Of a DNA stretch of 64,000 nt, positions 34,621 to 47,920 are shown in pieces. The notes below the pieces were generated by a model. The model made no database searches. It saw only the letters and a program-made list of their open reading frames with translations, and was not told where the DNA came from. The stretch covers positions 43,462,485 to 43,526,484 of the forward strand of contig OZ021721.1 of NCBI GenBank assembly GCA_963978545.1. Direction: 5' to 3'. This DNA comes from Linyphia triangularis (lineage: Eukaryota > Arthropoda > Arachnida > Araneae > Linyphiidae). Within the stretch, counting starts at the first letter, position 1, and every line of letters starts with the position of its first letter. The position numbers and the translations under genes were made by a program.

Positions 34621-37170
34621 TCTCTTTGATATTTTCCTCATCAAAAGAATTCTGAATTAACATGCTTTAGACAATAATTTTGGGAACATAGCTTAAGTGA
34701 TAGAATTAACTAGTTACAAAATATTTTGGTATGCATGAAACATATTATTTATTTTTTCGTCAGCTAATGAATATTTGTCAGGAATGAATATTGAAAAGAA
34801 ATTTTTTTAAGTAAGGAACAATGCTGAAATGCATCAGTAAGTATTATAAACCACGTAATCTAGTTTTCATGCTTATTTCTTATACGAGTACGTGACCCTA
34901 TTTCATCATTATTAAATTTAAATATATATTTTCTATTAACTATTTAATACAAGAATATTGGTAATATTTACTTAAGAAATATCCATTTATAAAATATACC
35001 ATTGATAAAATAAACATTTAAAAAATGCTATTGTAATTATTGAGCATTAGTTCAAAGTTCAATAGATGTATAACTCTTCAATAATAAAATTATACCCATT
35101 CACATCTAAGTTCATACTTTTTCTTACAATATATTGATTCACATCTCAATTAACTGCTTAAGAAACTCGCAAAATTGATTGCTAAGCAATTTAAAGATTT
35201 TTGCTTTGTTTTTTAAACTTAAATCGGAAGTGGCTTAGTTGTGCTTTTTAGTTCTATAGGTGTTGTAGACTTATAAGTGGTATAAATGTTTACTTAAATT
35301 TAAACAGTAACATGAATACAATTTACTATAATATGTTATTATTTTTTCTACTGTTATAACTGCCTTTCAAATTTTTATAAAATGCTGACTGATTATCTGT
35401 ATAAGCGAAATCAAAAGATAAGCATTTACAAAACATTTAGAAAAATAACCAATATCTAAAAATTTTAATTCCACTATCATAAATCTATAAACAAACTTTG
35501 TTACATTATGACAGAGTTTCTTGTAATTTAATTTTATTATCTTATATATTATTTATGGAAGGTTTCTTTTTTTTTTTTTTTTTGAGGGGCGGGGTTGGGG
35601 GTACTCGTTTTATACAAAACAAAACATCACGAATCACGGAACATTGTTTTCTTTTCACGTAACTAATAATGCAGCAAAATTTTAGAATCGACCTTTTGAA
35701 ATAAATATTTTAGTAGTAAATGGGCATTATTAAAAAAAATCATATTTTTCAGATTTAATTTTTGCTATGTTACCAAGACAAACATTAAAAAAATTGCAAG
35801 TTTTAATCACCAAAAAAAAATAATTTATTCAACTTTTACAGTGTTAAGTTAATAATAATTAATTTATTTCAAGTTTATATTTTATTTAAAACTAATTTTA
35901 CTATATTAGTTATTATACCAGATGCTGAAAAAGTCAATAAAAATCTGATCATACAAAAACGTTATCGTGCTTGGTTGGTTGTGTCGGATATTTCCAAGCG
36001 CAAGATCTTTACGAGAACTGCATCATAATAACACAATTTCAAGATCTGATAGAAGGGGGAAATGCATTCCGGGAGAAACTTCAAGACAATACTATACAAG
36101 GCGTAGAGTTTTGAACTATAATATTTCCCAAGTTGGCTGTTGTTCTTTTACAAATATATTTTGATGAGTATTAATACAGTCTTCACGACTGTCGGTTCGT
36201 GAAATAATACCATTGGAAAAGAATCAATAATATAGACAAACATACAAGTTCTATACATTAAAATACTTGGACCAAAATATCTAATAGTGCAATTGAAATA
36301 GTTTGAAAAATGATTCCCAAAACGAAGGAGTATGTGTTCATCAGTATCACACAATAATTGGTGCAAAGAGTTTAACGTTTGCAAAAACTGACGTTAGTGT
36401 AAATCTTTGATATTTTGTAACTCTCTTTGGCTTATGAATAATAAGTTTTTATTTCTAAAAAGACTTGGGCAAATATTATTTTCTTTCCAAGCTGTATTTA
36501 AGATATCACTTTAAATTTTATGTTCATAAATTAACCTAGATAATAAATGCATAAATGAGCATTTGTATATGACAGCACTATAGAAAAGAGAAAATAGTCA
36601 TTTAAGTATTCTGAGGAATTGTACACCTGCCAACAATATCTAACTTTGATGACTTCAAAAAGAGTAATTGTGCAGAACTAAACATAGATAAACTAATTAT
36701 TATATATCTTTCTAAGAATTCCTGAATACGAATTTAATAAATTTGATATGAAGTTAATTACTTCAGGGATGCACAAACGACAATTTCGACAGCAAATATT
36801 TCATATAATTGTACTTTGTAAGATCGATACACATTAGGTGTGATATTTGGTGATTTGTTGATTTAGTGCCATGATTAAATTTAATATTTTTTAATTGTTT
36901 TTATTGAACTCGGACAAAGAAACTCAGTTCTATTTTGAATCATTAATTATTTAATAAAACACAAAATTACTCGGATATGTATATATTTAAACCTTACTAT
37001 AAAAGTAATTACCTTTTACATTTATGTTTTGTTTTTAAATCATTGGTTTCAATTTACAAATAATTTCCTTTTGAGGTGTCATCAACGTGTTTTACAAATA
37101 CTTCATTTCATATGAGACCATTGGTTCGAATTTAAAACTTGGTATTAATAATTAAACAAATCCACAGACT
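34621..37170. other. AT-rich intergenic DNA, no gene seen
   Basis: Mostly low-complexity. A T-run with a G-rich neighbour (GAGGGGCGGGGTTGGGGG) lies at about 35,567-35,601. A small richer patch at 35,960-36,130 (CTTGGTTGGTTGTGTCGG) could be an old SINE piece but has no tRNA signature. Nothing coding recognised. Confidence 0.55.
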
Positions 37171-37770
37171 AATACCAACGCCATCCGAATCCATTTTCAG
37201 TCTTGCATTTCAAAATGGCATCAGCAAATTCCCACAGTTAATAATAATCCCAATGCTCTGATTTAAACATCTCTCTAGGAATGTGTTGGGACACAAAAGG
37301 GGACATTCCCATAGTTTAATAACAGATTGCCACGGAGTTAATCAGAGGAAGAACGCCAAATAGAAGGAACAAAATCTCGCAATAATGTCTAATGAGAAGC
37401 TCTTACTTCATCAACTATGGCCGTCTCCATGGATGTCCTGTTTCCTCCCCCATCTCTTGTTCCTAACGGGAATTAGCGAGAATCAGCTCACGTAGAAAGT
37501 GTCCGTGTCCAGACAATAGGATCACGTGTGCCGGATGGACATGTGGGTGTTAGGGAGGTATACAGTCTGGGATATACAGATAAGAAGAAGGTTAGCCTAT
37601 GTAGTGAGGCAATCGAGATCGCCTTTTATTAATCATTGTCAATAGCAGTCCGGATTCTTACACTTGTCCCTAATGATGCTGCATTTTACTCTTGTCTAAA
37701 GAATGCCAAGATATGCTGGGAATAAACGATTGCTTATGGTGTATGGCATGCGTGTAATGAACAATCATTT
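37171..37770. other. High-complexity island, candidate conserved non-coding DNA
   Basis: A sharply bounded block of balanced composition with CTATGGCCGTCTCCATGGAT, GGATCACGTGTGCCGGATGG (containing the E-box CACGTG) and TTAATCATTGTC. No open frame of note on either strand and no repeat structure. Among the islands in this window it is one of the least like background, so it is a good candidate for constrained regulatory DNA. Confidence 0.32.
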
Positions 37771-40079
37771 CACAGTAGATAATCGCAAAAGAAATGTATA
37801 CACAAAAAATGTGTTGCTCTGATGGAAATGGTGTAGGGAAAGTAGAATCTAATCAAATTTGAATAATAAATATGTTATGAAGAGATGTAAACTAAAGTTT
37901 TTGAAATGATGTATGATGCTTAAGATATGTTATGAATTGCATTGGTAGACAATGTACATTAGGTGAAGTAGTTTTTTTTATAAGCTATTTTTAAAAGCTT
38001 ATTGTTGTAAATGATATCCATTTATCGAAAAGTTTGAACAAAATTAAGTTTCTAACAAATTTAACTTTTATTAATATTAACCTGTTCATCAGTAAACTTA
38101 AATGTACTCTAATAAAATGTTTAAATATTTTCGACCTATATTGAATTATTTATTTTTTTGCAATAAAGAATATTTTAACTAAAAACTATTTTGATAGGAA
38201 AAAAATCCTCATCTAATTGTTAGCCTTAAAAAGAAGTGAAATCAGACATGGCCTACGTCAAATTACATCAGGCATTCAATCTACACTATTTCTTTTTTAT
38301 TTTTCTCTATTGTTTTTGGTGGCATGCTATTGAACATATTAAAACTAAAGTTATAATATTGTTAAAGTACTGGTTAACATTGAAATGGACTATACAATTG
38401 TTAATAATAAGTGCTTAAAATACGTGTTGATAGAATTCTAAATACTGCAAAATAATTTGAAGAACTGTATATAATTTGAGCGGCATGCATGAAAACATAA
38501 GTACTTATTTAATTTTAAATATATTACATTGATTTGAATTGTAATTGAAATTACCACATTAAGTTACACTAAAAAGCAACTTAGGGACTAAGCATATGAA
38601 AACATACAATTTAAACAATTCTGAAAAATAAAGCATATACATGAACTGAATTATCATCCGTCAGTTTAAATAAGAGTTATTTTCTGAAGATTGACTCGTC
38701 TAACAAAAATGTCGTGAATAAGAAGCAGCTTCAATTTAGCGATAGCGAATAAGGAGCAAGAATGGCGTTTTCTATACCCGTTTTCAATGAAGATGGGATT
38801 TTCTTTCGTCAAAGGTATTGGAGATTCACATATGCCCCTACTGTAGAGCAAGAAATAACTGTCCTTTATTGTAAGTTTAAAGTTTGAATATATGCGTGAT
38901 TTCGTGTACATAAATAATATCTACAAATATTTTAAATGCAAGAAAGTCTCGAGAGCAAACTGTTATAATATTTCGTATCTTTACAACAGAAATGTAAAGT
39001 AGTAGGAAATGGTATCTTATTATAAAAAACAACAACTGCCAAATACAAACGTGTAAGTTCTCTTGTTACTAGCGTACGTGCATTTCGCAAACAAGTACCT
39101 ATAAAAGGTATTGAGAGAAGATTTGTCTCCTAATTGACTACTACAATACAATACAATACTAGATAACTTTTACTTTCCTATGTTATTGCTAAGTATTAAA
39201 CGAAATATATGTTTATTTTAAGGGGCTGCTCTTTTACCAGTTATACTTAAGATAAATACTTAATATATATATTGATATCAAATAATTAATGCAATTGTTA
39301 ATATTGCAGTTTTAAAGATGAAAAATGAAAAACTCAATACATCTAATGTTCAATTGTTTATTTCAGGATCTGCTTTAAAACATCGAGTCTTCTAATGAGG
39401 ATATTGCAAAGCATTTAATTTCAATCCCATTAAAGGTATTAAAAAAAAAAATCTTCAAATTATTGAATGCAATTAAAAACTAAATCTAATTAGGTAGGAA
39501 ATGAAAATAAAAATTAGAAAAATAATTTTTAGCAACTCATATTTTCTTACGTGCCGTTGCGATGTAAGAAAATATAGAACGGTCAAAAGTAAAAGAAATT
39601 TATAATATATACTGGCTATTACTAATATTTAAAACATATTATTGAAAATAGATTTTCATATTATGAATTTAATTAGTGGCATGTTTGATGCAACGCAAAC
39701 AAAGTAAAATGTGGAATTATACGCTTAAGTGTTTTCACATCAATCGCTTCAATTTGTGATTGAATTTATTTTCTAATTAATATATATTGCTTTGAAATTC
39801 TACCGATAAACTATATAATTCTAATTTCATTATAAAAGCAGTTACATAAATTAAAATCAAAAGAATAAAATGACTAGTTGATGACCATTCCTGTCACTTT
39901 GGTATAATCCAGCCAATCATGCAATCCTAAAGGTTTTTAAAGTATAGCAAAACTTCAAGGTTTAACGAGATATAGCACGGACCACATAAAATTAATTTTT
40001 TCAATTTTATAAATAAGTGCATGGGACACATTGCTTGCAATTCTGGAGTAATACTAAATTTGTCAGATTATATATACTG

Positions 40080-40083
<4 letters not shown>

Positions 40084-40119
<36 letters not shown>

Positions 40120-40136
40120 TACATACATATATATAT
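40084..40136. repeat. (TA)n microsatellite with weakly inverted flanks
   Basis: A TA tract (40,084-40,116) followed by TCATACATACATATATATAT. The left flank ACTGTATGTATATA is a loose inverted match, so the tract sits at the centre of an imperfect fold-back. Frames of alternating Tyr and Ile through it are artefacts of the repeat. Confidence 0.9.
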
Positions 40137-40710
40137 TTTCCACAAAGCAAGTATTGTAAAAGAAACCATAGAAAATGTTTTAAGAAAAGGAATGGGGTTA
40201 TCTCTAGCTATGGGAAACTCCGCTGGTTTTGAAGTTGATAAAATTTTCAATTCCTTTTCAGAGAAAAATGGGGGAACCTCTTTTTTCTCATCTTAAATGA
40301 GTGCCTTTTGGTTCCTACTTTATTCAGTAGGATAGTATATGTAACCAAAGAAAAAATGCAGCACCTGAGTGCATTATTTCTCTATAAATGTAGGTTATTT
40401 CTTCAAAACTCAAAAATGTAAGGGTCGTTGAGGGAAGTACAGGTGTTTCCAGGTTAGAAAGTAATACCCATGAATGACGTATAGAGACAAGGAGAAGTAT
40501 AAAATAGCCGGGCTATTTCTTAAAGTATATTCGCTTCTTTTTAACGTGTGCAACAAATGAAAAGTAAAAGGATGCATTTAATATATAATAAAATGATGCA
40601 GTTTAAGTTTTAAATAATAAATTGATGAATGATTGTTTCACAAGTGCATAAATAAATTGTTGGAGTACTTTCGTGAATTACTGAACGATGACTTTCATTA
40701 GTTTGTATTT

Positions 40711-40752
<42 letters not shown>
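40711..40752. repeat. (TA)n microsatellite
   Basis: About 40 bp of TA. TTTGATATATATA occurs on both the left edge and just beyond the right edge in direct orientation. Confidence 0.92.
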
Positions 40753-40756
<4 letters not shown>

Positions 40757-41995
40757 TGATATATATACATTTCATAAATATTCCTTTATTCCACTTATGA
40801 AACTGATAAGTGTTCATTATATTTACCATAAGTATGTAAAATTGATTGTAATTTTAAAGGTGAATCAAGGTATGAGGTATGGCATATCAGTTTACTATTA
40901 TCTTCCTACATGGACATTTCATAATTTCAAAAACCTACATTAAGAAGCAATTAAACTGTAAGCTCCAATTACACGATTTGTTATAAATCATTTTTTTTTT
41001 TTTGGAAAAAAATAATCAATATAGGACAAACTTAATCTCAAATTGACTTGTAGGGCTATATAATTGAAATCATACCTTTCACAAGTGATAAATAAAAATA
41101 TTTCAGAAAATATTTTCAAAATACAGAACCTCTAAAAAAGTGACACAGAAAAGCAGCAATACATATTTATTAAGTTTTCATGAAACAGTATAAAAAAAGT
41201 TCTTGTTTTACTAATTACAATAACATTGCTATTATTTACGGAAATCACCACTTCCTTTTCCTTTGGGACTTTGGCCGTATACCAAAAATCGAACTTTATT
41301 GAATTGATGTGCTCTAAATTACGGAAGCGGAAATTTCCCGTTTTGTTAATTGTACGTTGAAACTAATCGTTAAATCGCCAAATCAATAAGTACATTTCCC
41401 TATAGTATATTTCTAAAACTAATTTGACTGTGTTAATATCACATCTGAACATACAAGAAACAAAATGAATATTTTCAAATTTACACTATATAGAAATGAA
41501 AAGATATTTTTCTATGCATCATCTATAAAATAAATTTTTCATAGTTTTACTTAAACCAATTTTTACCTGCTATAAAGATACCCTTAGTTTAAATTAACAT
41601 TTGATTATTTCCGAGTATCAATAAAAATATGTGTTTTAGGATGCATAATTAAATAGCTAGATATAAAGAGTGGTCATGGTCAAAAGGTTTCAATTAGAAA
41701 TGACCTGTTTTTAAATTTAACAATTCACATTGAGTATAAATAATTTAATATTGAATGAAAACAATTTGACAAAAATTAACCTGAATTTTGCTTATATTAG
41801 AGACAAAATAAGAATTTTACTGCTTTTAAGAAAAAATCTGAAATTTTATTACTTTTCTAGAAACAATCTGTTAATTTGAAATATTTTAAGAATTACAGAT
41901 AAGTTTTTTTCAATTTAGTTAAATATGACAGTTACCAATAAGAGGACGATTCATACAACTACAAATTACTCGTTTTACTTATTAAAAAAAATATT

Positions 41996-42490
41996 ATATT
42001 TTTTAATTATTAAATAAACAAACACTTTGGCACCATTTATCCCACCCCTTCCAAAGGGTATACGCCCCTCATAGCTCAATCCATTTGAGGCACCAACAAA
42101 AGCTTTGTCGTCCAGGGGAAGTGGCAATGTAGTATTAACTCCCTGCACCAACTCTTTTACGTATACGAAAAGCAAAATAAGCGTTGACTCCGCCACCCTC
42201 TTGGAGAGGATGATTATTGGGACGGGGTGAGGGGGAGAAACCATATTCTATTCTTTTGCTAAGCAGGGACGGCTTATTCCTAACAATAACGCCTCATAGA
42301 AAGCTCGGGATAGGTCAGAGAAGCTATTGTTAAGGTTTTATTAGTTTTCTCAGTACCATCTATCGTCCGAGAAACAGGCCCCGGTGGGAAAGAAAGCTAT
42401 ATAGGAAAGGATCTCTCAATCGCGTATAATAGGAGGAAACAATACTGAAATGGAATCGGGATGACTAAGCCATTTATATGAAAGTAGTAT
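41996..42490. other. High-complexity island, candidate conserved non-coding DNA
   Basis: Balanced composition with TCGTCCAGGGGAAGTGGCAA, CGTTGACTCCGCCACCCTC, GACGGGGTGAGGGGGAG and CCATCTATCGTCCGAGAAAC. A minus-strand frame of 89 codons (41,975-42,244) is rich in Pro, Val and Gly but unrecognised. It could be a chance frame or an exon; no splice signals make a convincing case. Confidence 0.3.
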
Positions 42491-42856
42491 AGGTAATGAA
42501 ATGGATAGGCCCTAATTATGTTTGGATTATTTTTTAATGCCTGTATGGAATTTCTGTAAATGATTATCGCCCAGCTTTATTTTGAATGTGTGACAACTAT
42601 AATGCCATGATCGAGACAAATTTATTATCTTCAGTTTAACAGTTTTCAGGCCTGAGTTTATTTGGATACATGTTACTACTGTAGCAATTATGTACAAATA
42701 AAATATTAAATAATGTTCATAGAGAGAGGAATCCTTACTTTACTTACTTTACGTTATATTTTGAAATCCGTATTTATTGATGGAAACATTAGAAGGGAAA
42801 AGTAGATGGAGAAAATTGGAAATATGGATAATGTCATTAGGCGTAACTGATCCGGT

Positions 42857-42859
<3 letters not shown>

Positions 42860-42940
<81 letters not shown>

Positions 42941-43026
42941 TATTTTGGTAAAAAATAGCGTATGTTTTTTTTACCCATACCCTATATATATTTTTTACCA
43001 AAATACTCATACCCTATATATATTTT
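42860..43026. repeat. Long (TA)n tract with adjacent fold-back and direct repeats
   Basis: A TA tract at 42,860-42,938 is followed by TATTTTGGTAAAAAATA (42,941-42,957) and its exact inverted copy TATTTTTTACCAAAATA (42,989-43,005). CATACCCTATATATATTTT then occurs twice in direct orientation (about 42,976 and 43,008). This suggests repeated fold-back or template switching at the tract. Confidence 0.88.
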
Positions 43027-43304
43027 AAAGCGATATGGAAGTTAGAAGCCATCACCAACTGTTTTAATTTACAATTAACTTAAATACTATTTGGTATGGT
43101 TACTTGAAATATATACAATATTTTTAAAAATAAAGGATTTTTTGCATAATACTTTAATGCTTTATTTAAAAAAATGAAAAAATCAAAAACAAAAACAAAA
43201 ACCACGCATTTTTTTAAAGTTTAAAAATACTGCTCTACTTCAATTTTAAAGTTTTTTTTAAAGTTTGGTTATGTTCGTATGCTCAATGACATATATTTGT
43301 GCAC

Positions 43305-43440
43305 TATAATAGATAATCTGGTTGGGACTTACAGCTTTATGGTGATTTTGAATTAAAATGAATCTCCATGTTGAACCCAGGATTCGAACTCAGTAGCTTT
43401 GCATGCGAAGCTAGAGAGCTAACTACGAAAACATCAAATG
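43305..43440 (-). mobile_element. tRNA-derived SINE relic
   Basis: On the minus strand: GTAGTTAGCTCTCTAGCTTC, a hairpin with loop CGCATGC, then AGTTCGAATCC (B-box-like, 43,380-43,390) and TGGGTTCAACATGG. The B box is followed by the same ...CATGG motif as the 17.4- and 27.4-kb copies. On the left, GATAATCTGGT resembles GATTATCTGGT of the 17.4-kb SINE. The acceptor-stem halves do not pair convincingly, so I call it a SINE relic, not a tRNA gene. Confidence 0.55.
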
Positions 43441-46400
43441 ATGCTTCTTGTAAGTATTTTTTTTTTTTTTTTTTTTTAAATTTCAGTATTATTTATAAAA
43501 AGTTATTCATTTAGATATCTTAAAAATTTGTTTGGTTTATTTTACTAAATTTTAAAGTCTTTTTTCACAAAATCTGAAGAAAAATACCCTGTTTTTTTTT
43601 TTTTTTTTTTTTTCATGAATCAATTAAAAAAAATCCAGCGACAAAATTTAAGAAAGTAAATGCTTATATTTGACACGTATATACATTGCCAAATAAATAC
43701 GGAAATACAAATGGAATGCTATATTGATAAACATTTCAACAGGAGAAATTATAAAGGCAAATGTGAGGAAGTGAAAATTTATTGATTTATTCATATAGTT
43801 TGAATATTAGTTGAAAAATAAGCAACGGAATGAAATGTTCGACACATTTAAAGTGGTTATAATTAAATTTCTTCTATGAATTCCATCCTACAGCTAAAAT
43901 GGGTGATCATATTGCACCCAAACTAGAAATATGAACTATACACGAGATGAGCTAAAGGAATTTCCAACGAAAAACTTCTTGCAAAAAATGTCCATTGTCC
44001 ACTTAGTGGCTCTTTGTATAAAAAAAGCACATTTAGCAAAGAAAATGGTCAACATGACATGCATTAACAATTTTAACTTATATTGACCAGTTTTCTTCAA
44101 CTGGACAGAGCACGGAGTTGTATCCTGCTGACATGGTATCAATGGTTTACATAAGAAGCAAAATATTTCCCTCATCTTGGAAGTTTTGGTACAAAAGTGT
44201 CATGATGAATCTTTCCCTATCTTTATTTAATGTAGTTCGATGGAATGATGATTTAAATGTAGTCAAAACATGCTCAAATTGTTTATGGATTCCGGTTTGT
44301 AATTTCCTTTGTTAAATTTAACGTTTTTCCATGGAAAGAGTCATATAGTGTACATTTTTTACCCTTTTTTTTTATTAATTCTCAGAGCGCATTCCGTGTT
44401 TTGTTCCTATTTGTTCCTTTGCCCAAATTTCAAACAGGTCACCCTTATTAGTAACAGGATGCTGTTACAACTTGTACTTTAATATTTAATACTTATATTT
44501 GCTGGTTTCACATTCCGTTCTACGTTATTATAGCCTTTGATCGGATTGAAGCAAATTTTACAAATTGCACTTTTGAACATGGCGATACTGAATATGTATA
44601 AAGCATAAACCAATGCGAGTTTAAAAAAATAAATTGCAAAATGAAATAATTATAATAATTGTTATTAGGTGTAACTGTAATACAATTTAATTAATTCAAT
44701 ACATTGAATAAATGTAGGCAGTACAACAAAAGTGCATCTCACCATTTAATGATTCCATATAATAAGACTTCAAATGGGACTACAGAATCAGCTAATGAAT
44801 TCAATGAATTTGCTGACAATTAATTTGAATTTTTTTTTGTGTGAAGATTTTGGGTTATAGAAAAATTAAGCGCAACTATCGACATTTAATCTTAAATAAT
44901 TTAAAAATGTTTTTAAAAATGTTGCATTTACTGGCAGGGCACCTGCTATCTATCCAAGGATCTACATACACTTATTAAGACATTTTTCATTTAGTAAAAT
45001 TGATCACACATTCTTTTAACTATACATAGTTAAAAGTTTCTATCACGTTATTGACGAATGGACTAAGAGTTGACAGAGTGATAAACGTTTTTAATAAGGA
45101 AAAGCCCAAATAATAAATTTTCCAAACAGTCAGGATGAAGAAAATCTCTACTTATGTTCCAAAGGTCATATAGAAAGGAACATTAAGTTATATAACCATT
45201 TTTATGACACCAAGAAAGTGGGAAAATCAAATTAAAAAATTCCTAAAGCTTAAATCTTGTAGACATCCTGAAAAGAAGTAGAATGTTTTTGAATGTTCCA
45301 TTTAGTAATTTAAGTTATCATGATTTTAAATATCTATCCTCAGTGGATAGAAACGAAACACAGCGTTCTATACACGAAACATTTCAATGCTCTGCTTCGA
45401 AAATAACTATCAGATATTCCTAATGTTCGGAATTCCGTAACACAACATGAAAATTTCTTTAGTGTATGAAATTTATAAAAACTCTTTCCCATTATCTTTT
45501 AGAGTGACATTCTATGAAGAAGGTATGAAAAGTAATATCTCGGTTATGTATACAAGTATGTAAAATGCACACAAATATAATTCAAATCTTAAAGTGTTCT
45601 ATCGTTGGAGTTAAATAATTATGAATGAGAGTTAACATGATGTATACTTAACAACTATTTGGTACAATTTAGTAATCAACAGTAAATTTCAGGTTTTGTT
45701 CTTGTTCTTAGAAATTTAATAATACATAGTTTTTAAAAGCCAGGTCATTTGATTTCAAAAAAATAGGTTTCCGAATATGTTAAAGTTACATTCTAGTATA
45801 ATTGTATATTTATGCTAAATAGTTATTTTGTTTTGGGATGACAGTTTATTAGTTTTAGATGAGTTATTATACAAGCATTTGAGTATATTTTATAAAAACA
45901 CAGATAAATTGTACATTGCATTAAGTGTATTAATTTGGTTGAAATGGTATATAGTATTACAAAAAAAGAATATCGTGATTAAAACAATTTCCAAACCATC
46001 ATTAGTTAATTTAACTTAATACGCGCATATTTAACTACAATTAAAATTTAAATGCAATAACAATAAAATTTAGCTCTTATTTTGATCTCTTATTTCCATA
46101 AAAATAATCGTAGAGTGAATGCTGGAATTTTTAAAATATATTTGAGAAATGGATTAACTTTATTTAAATTTAATGCATATTTGATTCAATTTAATGCGTA
46201 TAACAATAGTCCCTTGAACAAATATTTAAAATTAAAGCCTGATTAGTTATATGAATAGAAACAAATGACATTCTTCTTTCACAAGAAGAAATTAAAGAAA
46301 AGAACATAATCCTGAATTCTATCTTATGGCTTTAAAACAATTGAATATTATGCTCTAGATATGAATCTAAATGGTTCTGAAGAGTGGTTGTTTTATCTTC

Positions 46401-47480
46401 CATGAGAATGAATTTTACGAAAAATTTAGCCACTTGGTATGAATTCCCAAGAGCTCTTCTATTACTCATATATATTCTTTTATCCTATTAAATATTGAAC
46501 TATTTGAGAAGAACATTATCAAAGATCAGAACTTTTATTTCAAATCATATTGAAAATAGCAAATTGTACTTAAATGCGGATTGTTTCATTCTTTACTTAC
46601 GATGGTTTTGTATTTTTACGTTTTCACAAAAGGTTAATTATTTTATTATTGGTGGACCAACAGACTTTAAATACATTATTACTGAAGCAGTTGGATACAG
46701 TAATAGTAATTCAAATTGTCTTAGATTTAAGTGCTTGATGAGTACTGAGTAACATTAGGCACCTTGATATGCGAGTTCTGATTGGGCATTACTTGTACTT
46801 TATACAAACATTTAATGATGACTGTTGTTCTTAAAGCAGTGGTCTACTGCTTAAGGATATAAATTATGAAAGGGACATAATTAAAATGCTAAATGATTAA
46901 TGCGGCATAGTTAAAAAAATATATTGTAAATATCTCTTAATATGATCGTATTCTTAGATTTAAAATTATGGAAGATTATCAGTGTTTAAGTTAAAGTGCA
47001 AAGTACGCTCATTTTTACCCATAATTATTATTTTGTTTTATGTCAGATACAAAAAATCCCGAACCGTTGTAATAACGAGAAACTCAGCTATGAATCCTTA
47101 TGGTAAAACATTAAATACTATAAAGGGATAGATGCAGCACAAGATAAATTAAATTATAGCCGTTATTTTCAAGTTTATGTATCTACTTAAAAGTTACGGC
47201 TTTCACATTTGAAAATGGTGGAAAATAAATGTTACCTATTCCATGATGTATACTTAGTAAAAAAAAGTATATGTTACTTTTAAAGCGAGTATTACTAAGT
47301 TTATCAGGCAAAATAATTCTACCTCTACGTGTCGCCAACAGATGGCACTATTTTACATTGAATAATTGTTTAAATTTGCCGTTTCAATATCAAATCTTCT
47401 ATCATAAAAACGCATTTGAATATAATTTTTCATCGCGAGAATAATTACCGGTATAAAAAAGAAAAAAAAAAATAGTACAT
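43441..47480. other. AT-rich intergenic DNA, no gene recognised
   Basis: Poly-T runs at about 43,459-43,478 and 43,592-43,612. The stretch 43,930-44,310 has moderately coding-like frames on both strands (43,936-44,175 minus, 44,118-44,315 plus), but neither resembles a family I know. GCCAACAGATGGCACT at about 47,334 resembles the CAATAGATGGCG motif in the mariner ends and may be a tiny transposon scrap. Confidence 0.5.
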
Positions 47481-47920
47481 AAAAATATATTGCGGAACAA
47501 TTAGAAGCGCTTTCCCAAATCAAAGCTTATCACAATTATCTGTATGGAGTGAAAGTCGGAATTAAGAGAGGAATAAACATTGTCAGCTTAGTTGAAGACA
47601 ATTAATTCTTGCTCATTTTGAAAGCCGCTAATAAGAGGGCATCAGTATTAAATTAGGGAAAGAGGAGCGTTGGTGTTCAATGTTTCATGTTGGATTGTAA
47701 CTAAAGACTCATGCTTGGCTGCAATGAAAAGCCTACATTTACATCAAGAATTCATTTAGAATCCCATGGAAGAATTATTTGAGATGTACAGTGTCTCAAT
47801 TCTAGTGTCATACGCAACAATGGCGTGTCATAAGAATAGATAACCATTGTTTGGAAGGAAGAATTATGGGAATTGAACATATGCGGTATGTAAATTACAA
47901 TTAGGTTCGGATATATAAAT
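47481..47920. other. Moderately complex island, function unknown
   Basis: Less AT-rich than its flanks, with AGAAGCGCTTTCCC, GACAATTAATTC and GAAAGCCGCTAATAAGAGGG. No coding frame beyond a 60-codon chance ORF. Possibly constrained non-coding DNA. Confidence 0.22.

Larger units (their letters stand above)
37771..41995. other. AT-rich intergenic DNA with TA tracts
   Basis: No gene recognised. Two TA tracts are listed separately. A mixed patch at 38,690-38,870 and a TATAAAAT at 40,498-40,505 with TGACGT upstream are the only other features; neither is followed by a credible coding region. Confidence 0.6.

Noticed and set aside
40017..40296. Overlapping plus-strand frames encoding Tyr-Ile repeats
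   Set aside because: The alternating residues are translation of the TA tract; the remaining peptide is unrecognised and has no splice or start support.
42777..43028. Plus-strand frame with a long Tyr-Ile run
   Set aside because: Artefact of the 42.86-kb TA tract.
43360..43435. Functional tRNA gene
   Set aside because: It has a B box and an anticodon-like hairpin, but the acceptor halves do not pair and the flanks resemble a SINE.
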